Shown: positions 1-10,198, counted from the first letter of the stretch. The stretch is DNA of 64,000 nt from Echinicola soli (GCF_006575665.1 NZ_CP041253.1:4191001-4255000); one strand, 5' to 3'. Notes: generated by a model from the sequence alone, not told the origin. Translations and numbers: made by a program.

Positions 1-1
1 T

Positions 2-307
2 TATCCGCCTTATTTTCTCATTAATATGCACCCGGCGAATTGTCTTTAAATCTATGATTATTGGTTCACCTCCGCCGACATCTTCCAGATAGACAAGTTG
101 ACATTTTACCTCATCCAGGCCTAAAAAGTACTGGTTTCTCCAAAGTTCCGTAAAATGCAAGGATAAATCGTGCATTCGTGCAAATTCCAAGATGCGCTTG
201 TTTACCTGCGCTTGTTTTCTTTTATTTTTTTTACTGTGTATGACAAATGGTATGGCAAATGCAATGATCATCACCACCACAAATACCATGGATATCGTAT
301 CAATCAT
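2..307 (-). CDS. Small membrane-anchored hypothetical protein, cut by the left edge
   Basis: Reading the minus strand from an ATG at 307 gives at least 102 residues with no stop before the window edge, so the 3' end is missing. The first ~22 residues (MIDTISMVFVVVMIIAFAIP) form one transmembrane segment or uncleaved signal. A basic Lys/Arg stretch follows (residues ~24-34), so the rest probably faces the cytoplasm; it includes a segment GLDEVKCQLVYLEDVGGGEP. No family is recognised. The start is chosen because the hydrophobic helix begins immediately after it. Confidence 0.6.
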   Translation of the reverse strand, partial: MIDTISMVFVVVMIIAFAIPFVIHSKKNKRKQAQVNKRILEFARMHDLSLHFTELWRNQYFLGLDEVKCQLVYLEDVGGGEPIIIDLKTIRRVHINEKIRRI

Positions 308-416
308 GTCGGTTGTTGATTGCGTAGTCGCTTAAAAGCACTACTGGTATAGAAATTTATTTCCCTGTCCCCTATCCTACGGGAAACAGCGTTATTGATA
401 AATAACCATGGAAATG

Positions 417-779
417 TTACCAGAAAAAATGGCTGGGAAATATGATCTCTCTAATACCAAAAGGGATGGCTGTTTTGGAACACAGAAAAATCTGCTCCAA
501 CAATTGCCTTTCCAGGATTCTTAAACCACAGAAAAAACCACCCACAAAATGATTCGTCTCCCGTGTTTGATCTACATTTGACGAACCTATGCTCCAATCA
601 TGCTCTGTAAGATTTATCGCATTTGGAGTAAAATTGCTCCAAGTCGTGACCGATACAGTATCTTTTTTAGAATAGGTATCGTGGACACTGGTGGAAAAAT
701 AACCGCTGAGTAAAACAAAACAGGTCATCAGCAGAGCGCTCATTACCCCTGAAAAACCTATTATTTTTTGTTTACTCAT
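417..779 (-). CDS. Short hypothetical protein with N-terminal hydrophobic helix
   Basis: This is a 120-residue reading frame from an ATG at 779. Residues ~8-28 are hydrophobic (GVMSALLMTCFVLLSGYF), which fits a signal anchor; the middle is polar and Thr/Asn-rich. The last ~40 residues are unusually rich in Phe, Ile, Leu and Cys, and do not look like a natural C-terminus, so the gene may be frameshifted or truncated at its 3' end. It is on the same strand as the preceding partial gene, 109 bp away. No family is recognised and the coding status is moderate. Confidence 0.4.
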   Translation of the reverse strand: MSKQKIIGFSGVMSALLMTCFVLLSGYFSTSVHDTYSKKDTVSVTTWSNFTPNAINLTEHDWSIGSSNVDQTRETNHFVGGFFCGLRILERQLLEQIFLCSKTAIPFGIREIIFPSHFFW

Positions 780-912
780 TGTTGTTTATCGATCAAATAC
801 TATTAATAAAAGCTCTACTGACTAAAAGGCCAAAGAGCTATTATTTAAAACGACAAAGCTCAAAAAAAACGTTTGTTATTTTCTAATAATTTATCTGATA
901 AAATTTAGTAAT

Positions 913-1041
913 GGCTGTCTCATAAGTCAAATTGACTGTCATCCGCTTGAGACGACAGGAAAAATCCCAAATCCACATTTTAGTAAAATTAAAGGGGGTA
1001 GGATTTCTCCTTGGGCCAAAATGACACGTTACGAGACAGCC
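913..1041. repeat. Miniature element with GGCTGTCTC terminal inverted repeats
   Basis: The 129-bp stretch begins with GGCTGTCTC (913-921) and ends with its exact complement GAGACAGCC (1033-1041). Similarity continues inward with small gaps (TAA and TCA shared on both arms). It fills most of the 273-bp gap between the 120-residue gene and metY. A related element with the same CTGTCTCAT edge lies at 20851-20978. It has no coding capacity and looks like a miniature inverted-repeat element; target-site duplication was not evident. Confidence 0.5.
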
Positions 1042-1052
1042 TCTTTTAACAT

Positions 1053-2378
<1,326 letters not shown>

Positions 2379-2403
2379 TTAGAAGATTTATTCATCAAAT
2401 AGT

Positions 2404-2420
2404 ATGGACATTTTGTCCAT
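2404..2420. promoter_or_regulatory. Perfect 17-bp palindrome upstream of metY, likely operator
   Basis: The sequence ATGGACA-ttt-TGTCCAT is a perfect 7-3-7 inverted repeat, 41-57 bp upstream of the metY ATG. It lies just downstream of a TAnnTTTG-type -7 element at 2432-2439, the position expected for a repressor site. The regulator is not known from this window. Confidence 0.5.
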
Positions 2421-2431
2421 CACTGCTATAC

Positions 2432-2439
2432 CAAAAATA
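2432..2439 (-). promoter_or_regulatory. Candidate Bacteroidetes -7 element of metY
   Basis: On the minus strand this reads TATTTTTG, an exact TAnnTTTG match, about 69-76 bp upstream of the metY start codon. I could not find a good -33 TTG at the usual spacing, so it is only a candidate. Confidence 0.35.
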
Positions 2440-2585
2440 ATAATTACCGCGGTATTTTAGTGTTTTTTTTGTTGAATTTATCCAACTGGTCAGTCCCATA
2501 TGCCAAGGAATAAAATTAGGAATAGATAGTCAATACCGTTAACAGACTCGGTTTGAAAACCGCTACTGCCCCAAAGCAATCCCTC

Positions 2586-2716
2586 AATGTTATTAATAAC
2601 CTGAGCTCGATTTTAAATACCGTCACTGCGAGCCTGCCTTTGGCTTCAGACAGGACGTAGGATAGGATTTGCAGAAAGGGCGTGGCAACTCGCCGCAGCG
2701 AGTTGCCACGCCCTTT
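2586..2716. repeat. REP-like repeat with an 18-bp perfect hairpin downstream of the sulfatase
   Basis: The left part (~2591-2640, AATAACCTGAGCTCGATTTT and on to the GCGAGCCTGCC stretch) matches the family seen at 19091-19140. The right part is a perfect hairpin, arms 2675-2692 and 2699-2716, loop CCGCAG, with the stem core GGGCGTGGCAACTCG. It sits in the 408-bp gap between the metY start and the sulfatase stop, and may also end sulfatase transcription, though there is no T tract. The rest of the gap (2440-2585) shows nothing else. Confidence 0.6.
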
Positions 2717-2771
2717 CCTGCCCTATTTCAATGCTAATAGAGTTCGAAATGAACAAATAATCATATCTTAT

Positions 2772-4817
2772 TCATCGATACCAGGCCCCAGCAGGTATTT
2801 CCTGCTTATTTCCATCAGCATCAGTCCAAAAAAGGTTTAAAGGTGTATTTCTTGTTTCCTTGAGATAGTAAATTTTTACTGGATGCAGCCCTTTTTGGAG
2901 GTGAACGGTGCCTTCAGGAGAATGGTCTGTAGCATAGTTTCCATCCAATACTCCAATATCATGAATCCTCATAAAAAAGTGACTCCTTCCCCTATCTGCT
3001 GAAAAGGTATATTTCCCATCTTCTGGAACAGCCAAATACCCCTGCCACATGACCAAATTACCTTTTGTCGACACCTTATTAATGGCTAAACTCTTAACTT
3101 TTTTACTCGAAACAGCCTTCAAGGATACTTTGGGAATCCATGCGCTGTTTACGCTATAGGTTTTGGCTACCAGCCCGTTTTTGGGTTTGTCCACTACCAT
3201 GGACGGGACCAGTGCTTCATCATATGGTCGGGGAGCTTGCTTGTCGATGATTCGATTACGTAGTACTGTTGCTTTGAAGGTGGTCTGCAAGGCCTCATTA
3301 TCGGCCGCAAGATCATTTCCCTGCTGAGGATCTTTGGTCACCTCATAAATCTCAAAGTCATCCCCATGCCCTTTTATATTGTAGCGGACTCCTACCATAT
3401 TTCCCTGTCTAAGCATCTGCATCTGTCCACGCTTTTTTCCTTGATGTGCCTCCAGAAATTCTGCATATTCCGGTACTTTTCCTCCCTGTGCATATTCCAC
3501 ATAAATCTGGCTTGCCTCCTGTTTTCCCTTTCCGGTCAAAGACGGCAACAACGAAACACCATCGGTCCTGATCGGCACAGGAGCTCCTGCGGCATCAGCA
3601 AAAGTCGCCATCCAATCGTATGAAATACTGGGTGAATTCACCACGGTGCCCGCTTTGATGTGCTCCGGCCAGTGGGCGATGGTGGCCGTTCTAAGCCCTC
3701 CCTCATATACATCACGTTTTATACCATCAAAATAAGCGAAGTTGTTAAAAAACTCGGGCGTATACGCTACATATTCCTGTGGTAGATAAGATTCCCTGGA
3801 AGGTCCATTGTCAGAAGTAAACACCACTAGGGTATTTTCAGAAATCTCTAAATCCTCCAACAGGTTCATCAAATCCCCCACCTGATCATCTATCCTTCTA
3901 TTAACGGTCGCATAGCGCTTATAGGTGTCCGGCCAGGGCACCTCCACGGTGGATGGATCTTTGTCATGATCATAGGTAGCTTCTGCAAATTCGGGATAGA
4001 TAAAGGAATCTACTTCTCCTGTAGCGGTATTGATCATGTTCCCTTCAGTCCCTAGCCACTGGACGCCGCCGTTCAGTCCCCCACCATCAGGATAACCCTG
4101 TGTAGGCAGTTCTATCACTGCATGCGGGGTATCATATGCCAAATACATAAAAAATGGTTGCTGGGAATTTTTCTCTTGGTGTTTGATGATATAATCCTTT
4201 GCCCTCGCAGTAAACAGATCTCCTGTATAGCACTTATCCAATCCCTCTACGATTTCATAGTTATGATAAACCTCTTTACTCCCCCTGTACACTCCCTCTA
4301 CTGGATAATGCTCATGGCCATCTCCGTGCCTGATATAACCAAAATACTGGTCAAATCCGACTTTCAGCGGATGAGTGGGCCAATCTGGCCCTTCTCCCTT
4401 ACCTTGAAGTCCCCATTTCCCCACTGCTACGGTTGCATAACCGGCTGCTTTTAGAACATCGGCCATCGTATGGTTTTCGCCTATTTCTTTGTCAAACTGG
4501 TTATCACGCACATGCGCATGACCTTGGTTTACTCCCATCAGGATGGAAGCCCTGGAAGGAGCACATACAGGCGCTGCTGTATAATGATCGGTCATCATGG
4601 CACCTTCTTGAGCCATATTATCCAAATGCGGTGTCATAATCCAAGGCTCACTTCTGTCATTTCGCCCTTTTCGTTCATTTTGGAAGAAAACCCCTATGTC
4701 GCCATACCCCAAATCATCGACCAATATGAAAATGATATTTGGCTGTTGTTCGGGTTGGCCTTTTGCAGGCAAAATCAATTTGGACAATACTATTAAAAAC
4801 AGAAAGAAACTTCTCAT
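2772..4817 (-). CDS. Secreted arylsulfatase (S1 family) with C-terminal PA14-like domain
   Basis: The enzyme hydrolyses sulfate esters, probably on polysaccharides or their oligosaccharides, in the periplasm or at the surface. From the ATG at 4817 it is 681 residues. An upstream in-frame ATG at 4862 exists, but the inner one starts directly with a signal peptide (MRSFFLFLIVLSKLILPAKG), so it is preferred. The metal-binding IIFILVDDLGYGD motif is near residues 29-41, and the formylglycine motif CAPSRAS begins at Cys85, so maturation needs a formylglycine-generating enzyme or anaerobic maturase not seen here. The last ~120 residues (WQGYLAVPEDGKYTFSADRG and on) resemble a PA14 carbohydrate-binding fold. 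Substrate cannot be told. It has no operon partner. Confidence 0.9.
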   Translation of the reverse strand: MRSFFLFLIVLSKLILPAKGQPEQQPNIIFILVDDLGYGDIGVFFQNERKGRNDRSEPWIMTPHLDNMAQEGAMMTDHYTAAPVCAPSRASILMGVNQGHAHVRDNQFDKEIGENHTMADVLKAAGYATVAVGKWGLQGKGEGPDWPTHPLKVGFDQYFGYIRHGDGHEHYPVEGVYRGSKEVYHNYEIVEGLDKCYTGDLFTARAKDYIIKHQEKNSQQPFFMYLAYDTPHAVIELPTQGYPDGGGLNGGVQWLGTEGNMINTATGEVDSFIYPEFAEATYDHDKDPSTVEVPWPDTYKRYATVNRRIDDQVGDLMNLLEDLEISENTLVVFTSDNGPSRESYLPQEYVAYTPEFFNNFAYFDGIKRDVYEGGLRTATIAHWPEHIKAGTVVNSPSISYDWMATFADAAGAPVPIRTDGVSLLPSLTGKGKQEASQIYVEYAQGGKVPEYAEFLEAHQGKKRGQMQMLRQGNMVGVRYNIKGHGDDFEIYEVTKDPQQGNDLAADNEALQTTFKATVLRNRIIDKQAPRPYDEALVPSMVVDKPKNGLVAKTYSVNSAWIPKVSLKAVSSKKVKSLAINKVSTKGNLVMWQGYLAVPEDGKYTFSADRGRSHFFMRIHDIGVLDGNYATDHSPEGTVHLQKGLHPVKIYYLKETRNTPLNLFWTDADGNKQEIPAGAWYR

Positions 4818-5312
4818 TGGAGGTATAAAGTTATTATTGGGCAATATGTTTAGTAATTTCAAGCTATTGGCAAATTTTCATTTCGTCAGAATACGAAGAT
4901 AAATATTTTCGACTTCTTACCATTTAAAGATAATATAAATATAGGTAACCCAGCACAATTCAGCTAATTAATACAATTAGCTGTCCTTTTTGGACCACTT
5001 TTTAAAAGTTCATTTCTTCAAGGAGCTTTTGATGTCAACAGGTCTTCAAAAAGTATAACATCCTTAATCTCAATTAACAAAAGGAAACCAGTCAAGATTA
5101 TAAATGTATCTTCAGTAGAATACTGTTTTAAAAAATGAGTTAAATCACGTGGTAAATCAACTTTTTTATTACATCTTGGATTATGGTAATCAACAGTACC
5201 TCAAACCTTTAAAATAGAATTATTCATTTCACAAAATGAAGGCACTTCACCACCCCATTTATAAACATTCAAAGGGTTCTTGCCGGATTAATATTTAAAC
5301 CGTAAGAATTGA
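4818..5312. other. Intergenic gap between divergent sulfatase and histidine kinase genes
   Basis: This AT-rich stretch of about 495 bp separates two divergently transcribed genes and must hold both promoters. I see no coding frame with protein-like composition, no strong hairpin and no repeat. Confidence 0.5.
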
Positions 5313-6443
5313 ATGAGCAAAAACAACTTTAATAAGCAGGACAATACCGCCAAACTGAAACTCTTATCGCTGGTAAGCCATGAGATAAGAACACCCCTTC
5401 ATGGCATTATCGGGCTTACAGAACAGCTGCAGGACACCCCACTTTCCGATGATCAAAAATCCTTGGTGGATCACCTGATTCATACAGAGAGAATTTTGAT
5501 GAATCTAATAAATGATGTCCTGGATTATTCCAAACTTAAAAGCGCTGCTTTTGACATAAAGCTCAAACCAGCCAGTGTCCATACCATTCTAGATGAATTA
5601 AAGACCCTTTTTGCACCTCTGGCAGCCCAAAAATCATTGGACCTTGAAGTCAATATAGAGGTGGGGGCTGAATATGTTTTAGTGGATAATTTAAGGCTAA
5701 AGCAAGTCCTTTCCAATCTAATCAATAATGCCTTAAAATTTACTGATTCAGGGTACATTAGGCTTGAATGTAAGCAGACTACTTCAACGAACAGCGATGG
5801 ACATCCCATGTTTCGATTTACCGTCGAAGATTCCGGTTCTGGAATTCCAGAAGGTAAGGAAACTAGTATTTTCGAAGCTTACGGACATTCCTCGGAAAGC
5901 CATAATAAAAATGGAACAGGACTTGGGCTGGCCATTTCTAATATGATCCTAAACAATTTGGGAAGTGAGCTGCATTTGTCAAAGCCATCAGCTTCTGACA
6001 CTGGTGCTATTTTTTATTTTGATCTTGCGATGGAGCCTACGGAAACAGCTCCTCATACCAAGAAGGAACAACTAACTCACCAGTTTGAAGGCACGCGAGC
6101 CCTGTTGGTAGATGATGATCCCCTCGTCCAGAAGATTACTACTGCCATGCTTGAAAAAGAAGGCATTTCCGTAAAAACATCCTTATCTTTTAAAAGTGCC
6201 TTAGATTGCCTTTCCCAAGTCCAGCCTGAACTGATATTCATAGATTTGGTCTTAGGAGAAACCGACGGCGCAGAACTGCTTGGTTATCTAAAAGAAAGCG
6301 GGATCCATTCAGCCTCATTTATCTGCATGACCGCCTCCGAAAACAGTAAGGATGAAATACTAAAATTGGGATTTGATGCAGTGCTCAGAAAGCCCTTTAA
6401 TCGTAGGGCACTCACAAGAGTGCTCTCCCAGCTCTCGAAATAG
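5313..6443 (+). CDS. Soluble hybrid histidine kinase: HisKA - HATPase - receiver, no sensor domain
   Basis: The 376-residue protein is a complete kinase core fused to a receiver but starts only 22 residues before the phospho-acceptor. The H box is VSHEIRTPLHG (His23). The ATPase part has the N box NLINNALKFTD (~136-145), G1 DSGSGIPEG (~173-181) and G2 GTGLGLAIS (~201-209). The receiver (~262-374) has the acidic pair in LLVDDDP (267-269), phosphorylation site Asp311 in FIDLVLGETDG, Thr340 in CMTAS and Lys360 in LRKPF. There is no signal peptide, membrane helix, PAS or GAF domain. It may take input through a partner protein. No response regulator or HPt gene is adjacent, so its output is unknown. 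Confidence 0.92.
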   Translation: MSKNNFNKQDNTAKLKLLSLVSHEIRTPLHGIIGLTEQLQDTPLSDDQKSLVDHLIHTERILMNLINDVLDYSKLKSAAFDIKLKPASVHTILDELKTLFAPLAAQKSLDLEVNIEVGAEYVLVDNLRLKQVLSNLINNALKFTDSGYIRLECKQTTSTNSDGHPMFRFTVEDSGSGIPEGKETSIFEAYGHSSESHNKNGTGLGLAISNMILNNLGSELHLSKPSASDTGAIFYFDLAMEPTETAPHTKKEQLTHQFEGTRALLVDDDPLVQKITTAMLEKEGISVKTSLSFKSALDCLSQVQPELIFIDLVLGETDGAELLGYLKESGIHSASFICMTASENSKDEILKLGFDAVLRKPFNRRALTRVLSQLSK

Positions 6444-6508
6444 GGATATAAACAAAAATTGGGGAATAAACTAGCCCTCTGTCCCTAAATCAACACTTTG
6501 GTCATCAG

Positions 6509-6550
6509 AAAAAATCCCCGCCAGCCTACTTTTTTGGTACACTAGCGGGG
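6509..6550 (-). terminator. Intrinsic terminator of the DUF4198 gene
   Basis: Arms CCCCGC (6516-6521) and GCGGGG (6545-6550) form a hairpin which, read on the minus strand, is followed by a run of six T. It lies 36 bp past the stop of the DUF4198 gene and sits between two converging genes. Confidence 0.7.
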
Positions 6551-6585
6551 TTGCTATTAGTCAGTCAGATAAAAAAATTACAAAC

Positions 6586-7299
6586 CTATTTTTTAATACT
6601 TTGTGTGGCACATCGCCAGATAAATTCATAAGAAGCACCAAAATGCTCACCGGATGTTTCTTCCGTATCCACTGCCTCTACGATATATTGGCCTTTCCAT
6701 GGCGTTTCTACTACTATTTCGCCATTGGTGTCTGTTGTATATTCCTTGGACCAACCAGTAGGACCATCCACTGCCACTGTTACGCCTTCTTTGGCTTCAC
6801 CTTTAAACAGGACTTTGAAGTGAAGTGGGTTTTTGAGTCCCCCTTTATCAGGCGAAGTCATCACCAAGGCCAAATCCGTTTTCGGACCTTCTACTGAAGT
6901 TTCTTTAGCTTTACCCACCCACACTTGGGAAGCGGTATTGAACTGATAAATATATTCACCTCCTAAATCCTTGGCTGAATGGCCAATCTGAAGTCGATAT
7001 ACACCGTCCATGCTTGGTGTAAAGCTAGCATTAAAGTGATCCGAAGATGGTGAAGTTTCCAATAGCGTCTTATTTCCTTGGGGATCGATCAGCCATAACT
7101 CAAATTCTTTCACGTCCGAGTACCAATCATCCACCTTTTCGATCACCCCTTCTCCGTATTCACCATAAAAGATTTTCACTTGTTGTTCCTTGCCTTTTTT
7201 GCCATCCACTGCTGTTTCGATCCATAAGGCATGCGCCGTGGCCAATCCAAGGTTGGCAAAAATCGCCAAGGCAAATAGAATACTAAATTTCGTTTTCAT
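6586..7299 (-). CDS. DUF4198 (NikM-like) periplasmic protein
   Basis: The 237-residue protein has a cleavable signal peptide ending near residue 23 and then begins with AHALWIET, the typical mature N-terminus of DUF4198 proteins, a family related to the NikM component of nickel/cobalt uptake. The exposed N-terminal His may be a metal ligand (inference from that family). Two beta-rich halves follow (~24-120 and ~140-225); the second resembles an Ig-like fold with VTVAVDGPTGW. It is the last gene of a group behind a siderophore-type TonB receptor and a small Cys-pair protein, so a role in metal acquisition across the outer membrane and periplasm is likely. A strong terminator follows. Confidence 0.8.
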   Translation of the reverse strand: MKTKFSILFALAIFANLGLATAHALWIETAVDGKKGKEQQVKIFYGEYGEGVIEKVDDWYSDVKEFELWLIDPQGNKTLLETSPSSDHFNASFTPSMDGVYRLQIGHSAKDLGGEYIYQFNTASQVWVGKAKETSVEGPKTDLALVMTSPDKGGLKNPLHFKVLFKGEAKEGVTVAVDGPTGWSKEYTTDTNGEIVVETPWKGQYIVEAVDTEETSGEHFGASYEFIWRCATQSIKK

Positions 7300-7320
7300 C
7301 TTTTTAATTGTCTTTTTAAG

Positions 7321-7647
7321 TTATTTTTTTAATAAATCCTCAATCTGAAACTGCACCTGAGCGTCGCTAAGGCAACTCTTTAATCTATAGAACTCTTCTT
7401 CCATTAGGGTAAACTGGATATCCATGTGATAGGTTTCGATCACGATCCTGTCCACTCCATCATAAAACGGACTATGGTCGCCTTCAAATGATAAATCATC
7501 AATGTAGCGACAAAACCCGGTAAAATCCACCTTACTAAAACTCAACATGCACTGGCCGTACATCAATCCTATCCTTCCACAATGCTCACATCTGGTCAGG
7601 ATAAAATTGTTCTTCATCAATATGACTTCCGGATTACAGTAATTCAT
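7321..7647 (-). CDS. Small protein with a CxxC pair, DUF6686-like
   Basis: From the ATG at 7647 this is 108 residues; a GTG at 7701 would add 18 residues of poor character, so the ATG is preferred. Residues ~15-30 hold TRCEHCGRIGLMYG (Cys20, Cys23), resembling DUF6686 proteins of Bacteroidota that often sit beside TonB receptors. A second part, FTGFCRYIDDL, then a region ending in a helical C-terminus follows. There is no signal peptide, so it is likely cytosolic and could bind a metal through the Cys pair. It lies 21 bp upstream of the DUF4198 gene and downstream of the receptor gene, separated from the latter by a hairpin. The family assignment is from memory of motif shape and is uncertain. 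Confidence 0.6.
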   Translation of the reverse strand: MNYCNPEVILMKNNFILTRCEHCGRIGLMYGQCMLSFSKVDFTGFCRYIDDLSFEGDHSPFYDGVDRIVIETYHMDIQFTLMEEEFYRLKSCLSDAQVQFQIEDLLKK

Positions 7648-7790
7648 GCGATCTTCAGTTTGATAAAAAATCCAATTGGTGCCTGATGTGGTAAGGTTCA
7701 CAAGTTACTTGCATGTACCCGATTGCGCAGAACATAACCACACAGGACTTAATTTTTTGTTCAATATTTATATAAAAACTACGGGAATTT

Positions 7791-7827
7791 CCTGTCCTTT
7801 CAGGCGGCTAACACCCGAAAGGACAGG
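7791..7827 (-). terminator. 11-bp hairpin after the TonB receptor gene
   Basis: CCTGTCCTTTC (7791-7801) and its exact complement GAAAGGACAGG (7817-7827) form a stem with a 15-nt loop, starting 10 nt past the receptor stop codon. There is no long T run after it on the minus strand, so it may act as a partial terminator or an RNA stabiliser that keeps the receptor transcript in excess over the two small genes. Confidence 0.5.
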
Positions 7828-7837
7828 TACCCTAAAT

Positions 7838-10198
7838 TTAGAATTTAAACCCTACACTTAGACGAGCATTTCTTGGGGCTTCTGCTTGGTAATAATAATA
7901 AGCAGCATAAGCAGAACCTGAATAGAGATACTCGTTCAAGATATTAAATACATTGGCGCGAATGGTCAGGTTTTCATTTTCCCAAGACAATCCACCGTCA
8001 AGCTTGAAGTAATTTGGGAGGGCCAATTGGTTATCACCAGGCCAGTTCCAAGTGGTTCTATCAGCCTGATAAGTAAATCCAGCTGAAACACCAAAACCTT
8101 CAAGGACTCCATTTTGGATGGAATAGGTTAACCAGCCATTGGCAATGTGCTTGGCAAATCCTGGTACTGGACTTCCCACCTGAGAAAATTCTCCAGTCCG
8201 CTCATCATCGGTAATTTCAGAATCAGTATAAGCATAGTTTGCAGTTACGATCAATCCCGGAATAATCTCTCCCCTTGCATCAAATTCCACGCCTTGAGTT
8301 GTGGTCTGGGTCAAAAGAGAGTATTGGGCTGTTGGATTTTCCGGATCGGAAACCATTTGGTTATTCTTAAAAATCCTGTAGAGTGACAGTCCAGTACTCC
8401 ATTTTCCGTTGAAGAATTCCCTCTTTGCACCAAATTCTACATTATTTCCAGTGATTGGTTTTACAGGATCTCCACTTTTCAACACCCCTGTCTGAGGAAC
8501 AAATGCCTGATCATATAGGGCGTAAACCGATGTTTGATCATCAATAGAATAGCTCAAACCAACTCTTGGCGTAATTCTGCTATCCTCATCTACGGCGCCA
8601 TAGGAATTTTGGTTAACATAAGTATATCTACCTGCCAACGTCAAGCGTAGGGCATTGTCAAAGAATCCCAGCTCATCCTGAACATAAAAACCACTGTAAG
8701 ACTGGGTAATAGCAGTAGTATTGGCTCTTTGTCTCAAACTCTTACTACGATTAAATTGCGGAAGACCGTTTACAGGTACACCATAAACTGGATTGTTCAT
8801 ATTAAAATACCCACCATTGGCAGAATCCAACTGGTGCGATTGACTCCAATCAGCGATGTATTCTTTTGTTCCGACATCAAATCCTGCCAAAATCCTGTGA
8901 TTTACAGCACCGGTTTTCACCTCACCATTTACATAGACTTGCCCAAAAGCATTTTCATTCAAAGCATCCCATATTGATACGTACCGGACAAGATTGGCCT
9001 CTTCATCCACAGAATTCAGCCACATGGAGCTTCCTTCCTGTTGATAATTAAAATAAGCCAATTGTGCAGTCACTTTCCAATTGTCACTGATATCATGCTG
9101 TAAATTGGCCATGACACTGTGGTCATCGATTTTGGTAGGATCCAAACCAGGCTCTGCAATGGTAAAACTTTGGTCATAAATACCATATCCCTCTGTGGAG
9201 AACACATAGGCAGAACCCACATTTGACATATTTACATGCTGGTAAACATACTCAAGGGTCAATTTCGTTTTTTCGTCCAGCTGATAGCTTAGCACAGGAG
9301 CCACGCTATATCGATCAGTGAAGGTGTAATCTTGAAAGGAATTCTGGGTCTGCCCCATGACGTTCAGGCGATAAAGGAGTTTTCCATCCTTGCTCAATTT
9401 ACCGTCCAAGTCCAGGGTTCCCCTGTACAAGTCATAGCTTCCCATTGTTAAATTTACTTCCCCTCGGCTTACCCCTGTTGGCTTTTTGGTTACGACATTG
9501 TAAATGCCACTAGGCTCACCATTGGACATCATAAATCCTGCAGGACCTTTTACAAACTCAATAGTTTCCACAAAACTCATGTCTTCATTCAAAGGCCCCC
9601 AGTTTGAGGTTACGTTCATGCCATTTCTGAAGGCTCCAGCGCGAGATCCACGCATATTTACACGGGCATAGAGGTTTCCCCAGTGCTCTAAACGCGTAGC
9701 ACCACTTACATTTCGCAATACCCCATCACTCATATCGATTACCTGCTGATCTTTTAAGGCCTGCGCTGTGACCACCTGGATATTCTGTGGTACTTCGATC
9801 AATTCTTCATTTAAGCGAAGACTTCCTGATGGCTCGTCTACTTTATATTCACTTCTTTCACCTGTAACGGTTACTTCTCCCAGTTCAGACTCTGTTTCTT
9901 TCAGGATAATGGTGCCGAGCGCGGTGGACTGTCCATTCTGCACAATAATGCGCTTGTACACTGTGGCATGACCTACGGCAGAGATATCCAAGGTATAGCT
10001 ACCAGCAGGAGCCGAAAATTCAAAACGTCCATCCTCACCGGATGCGGCTCCATAAGAAGTCCCTTCTAAAATTACAGAAGCATAAGGTAAAGGTTTGCCT
10101 GCTTCATTCTTAACATATCCATTGATAGTTCCTCTAGATTGAGCCATCACCAATTGGCCAATCCCTAGTAAAATCAAGACAAGTACAATTCGTTTCAT
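7838..10198 (-). CDS. TonB-dependent siderophore receptor with carboxypeptidase-D-like N-terminal domain
   Basis: The 786-residue outer membrane receptor has a signal peptide (MKRIVLVLILLGIGQLVMAQ), a CarboxypepD-regulatory-like domain (~22-110, GTINGYVKNEAGKPLPYASV), a plug (~120-260) and a beta-barrel ending in aromatic SVGFKF. The plug has the siderophore-receptor pattern: PQNIQVVTAQALKDQQ, then VNMRGSRAGAFRNGM and VKGPAGFMMSNGEPSGIYN, typical of TIGR01783-type receptors for ferric siderophores. Energy comes from TonB/ExbBD encoded elsewhere. It heads a group with the Cys-pair and DUF4198 genes. An imperfect 19-bp palindrome lies just upstream of its predicted promoter, which fits iron-responsive repression. 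Confidence 0.92.
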   Translation of the reverse strand: MKRIVLVLILLGIGQLVMAQSRGTINGYVKNEAGKPLPYASVILEGTSYGAASGEDGRFEFSAPAGSYTLDISAVGHATVYKRIIVQNGQSTALGTIILKETESELGEVTVTGERSEYKVDEPSGSLRLNEELIEVPQNIQVVTAQALKDQQVIDMSDGVLRNVSGATRLEHWGNLYARVNMRGSRAGAFRNGMNVTSNWGPLNEDMSFVETIEFVKGPAGFMMSNGEPSGIYNVVTKKPTGVSRGEVNLTMGSYDLYRGTLDLDGKLSKDGKLLYRLNVMGQTQNSFQDYTFTDRYSVAPVLSYQLDEKTKLTLEYVYQHVNMSNVGSAYVFSTEGYGIYDQSFTIAEPGLDPTKIDDHSVMANLQHDISDNWKVTAQLAYFNYQQEGSSMWLNSVDEEANLVRYVSIWDALNENAFGQVYVNGEVKTGAVNHRILAGFDVGTKEYIADWSQSHQLDSANGGYFNMNNPVYGVPVNGLPQFNRSKSLRQRANTTAITQSYSGFYVQDELGFFDNALRLTLAGRYTYVNQNSYGAVDEDSRITPRVGLSYSIDDQTSVYALYDQAFVPQTGVLKSGDPVKPITGNNVEFGAKREFFNGKWSTGLSLYRIFKNNQMVSDPENPTAQYSLLTQTTTQGVEFDARGEIIPGLIVTANYAYTDSEITDDERTGEFSQVGSPVPGFAKHIANGWLTYSIQNGVLEGFGVSAGFTYQADRTTWNWPGDNQLALPNYFKLDGGLSWENENLTIRANVFNILNEYLYSGSAYAAYYYYQAEAPRNARLSVGFKF

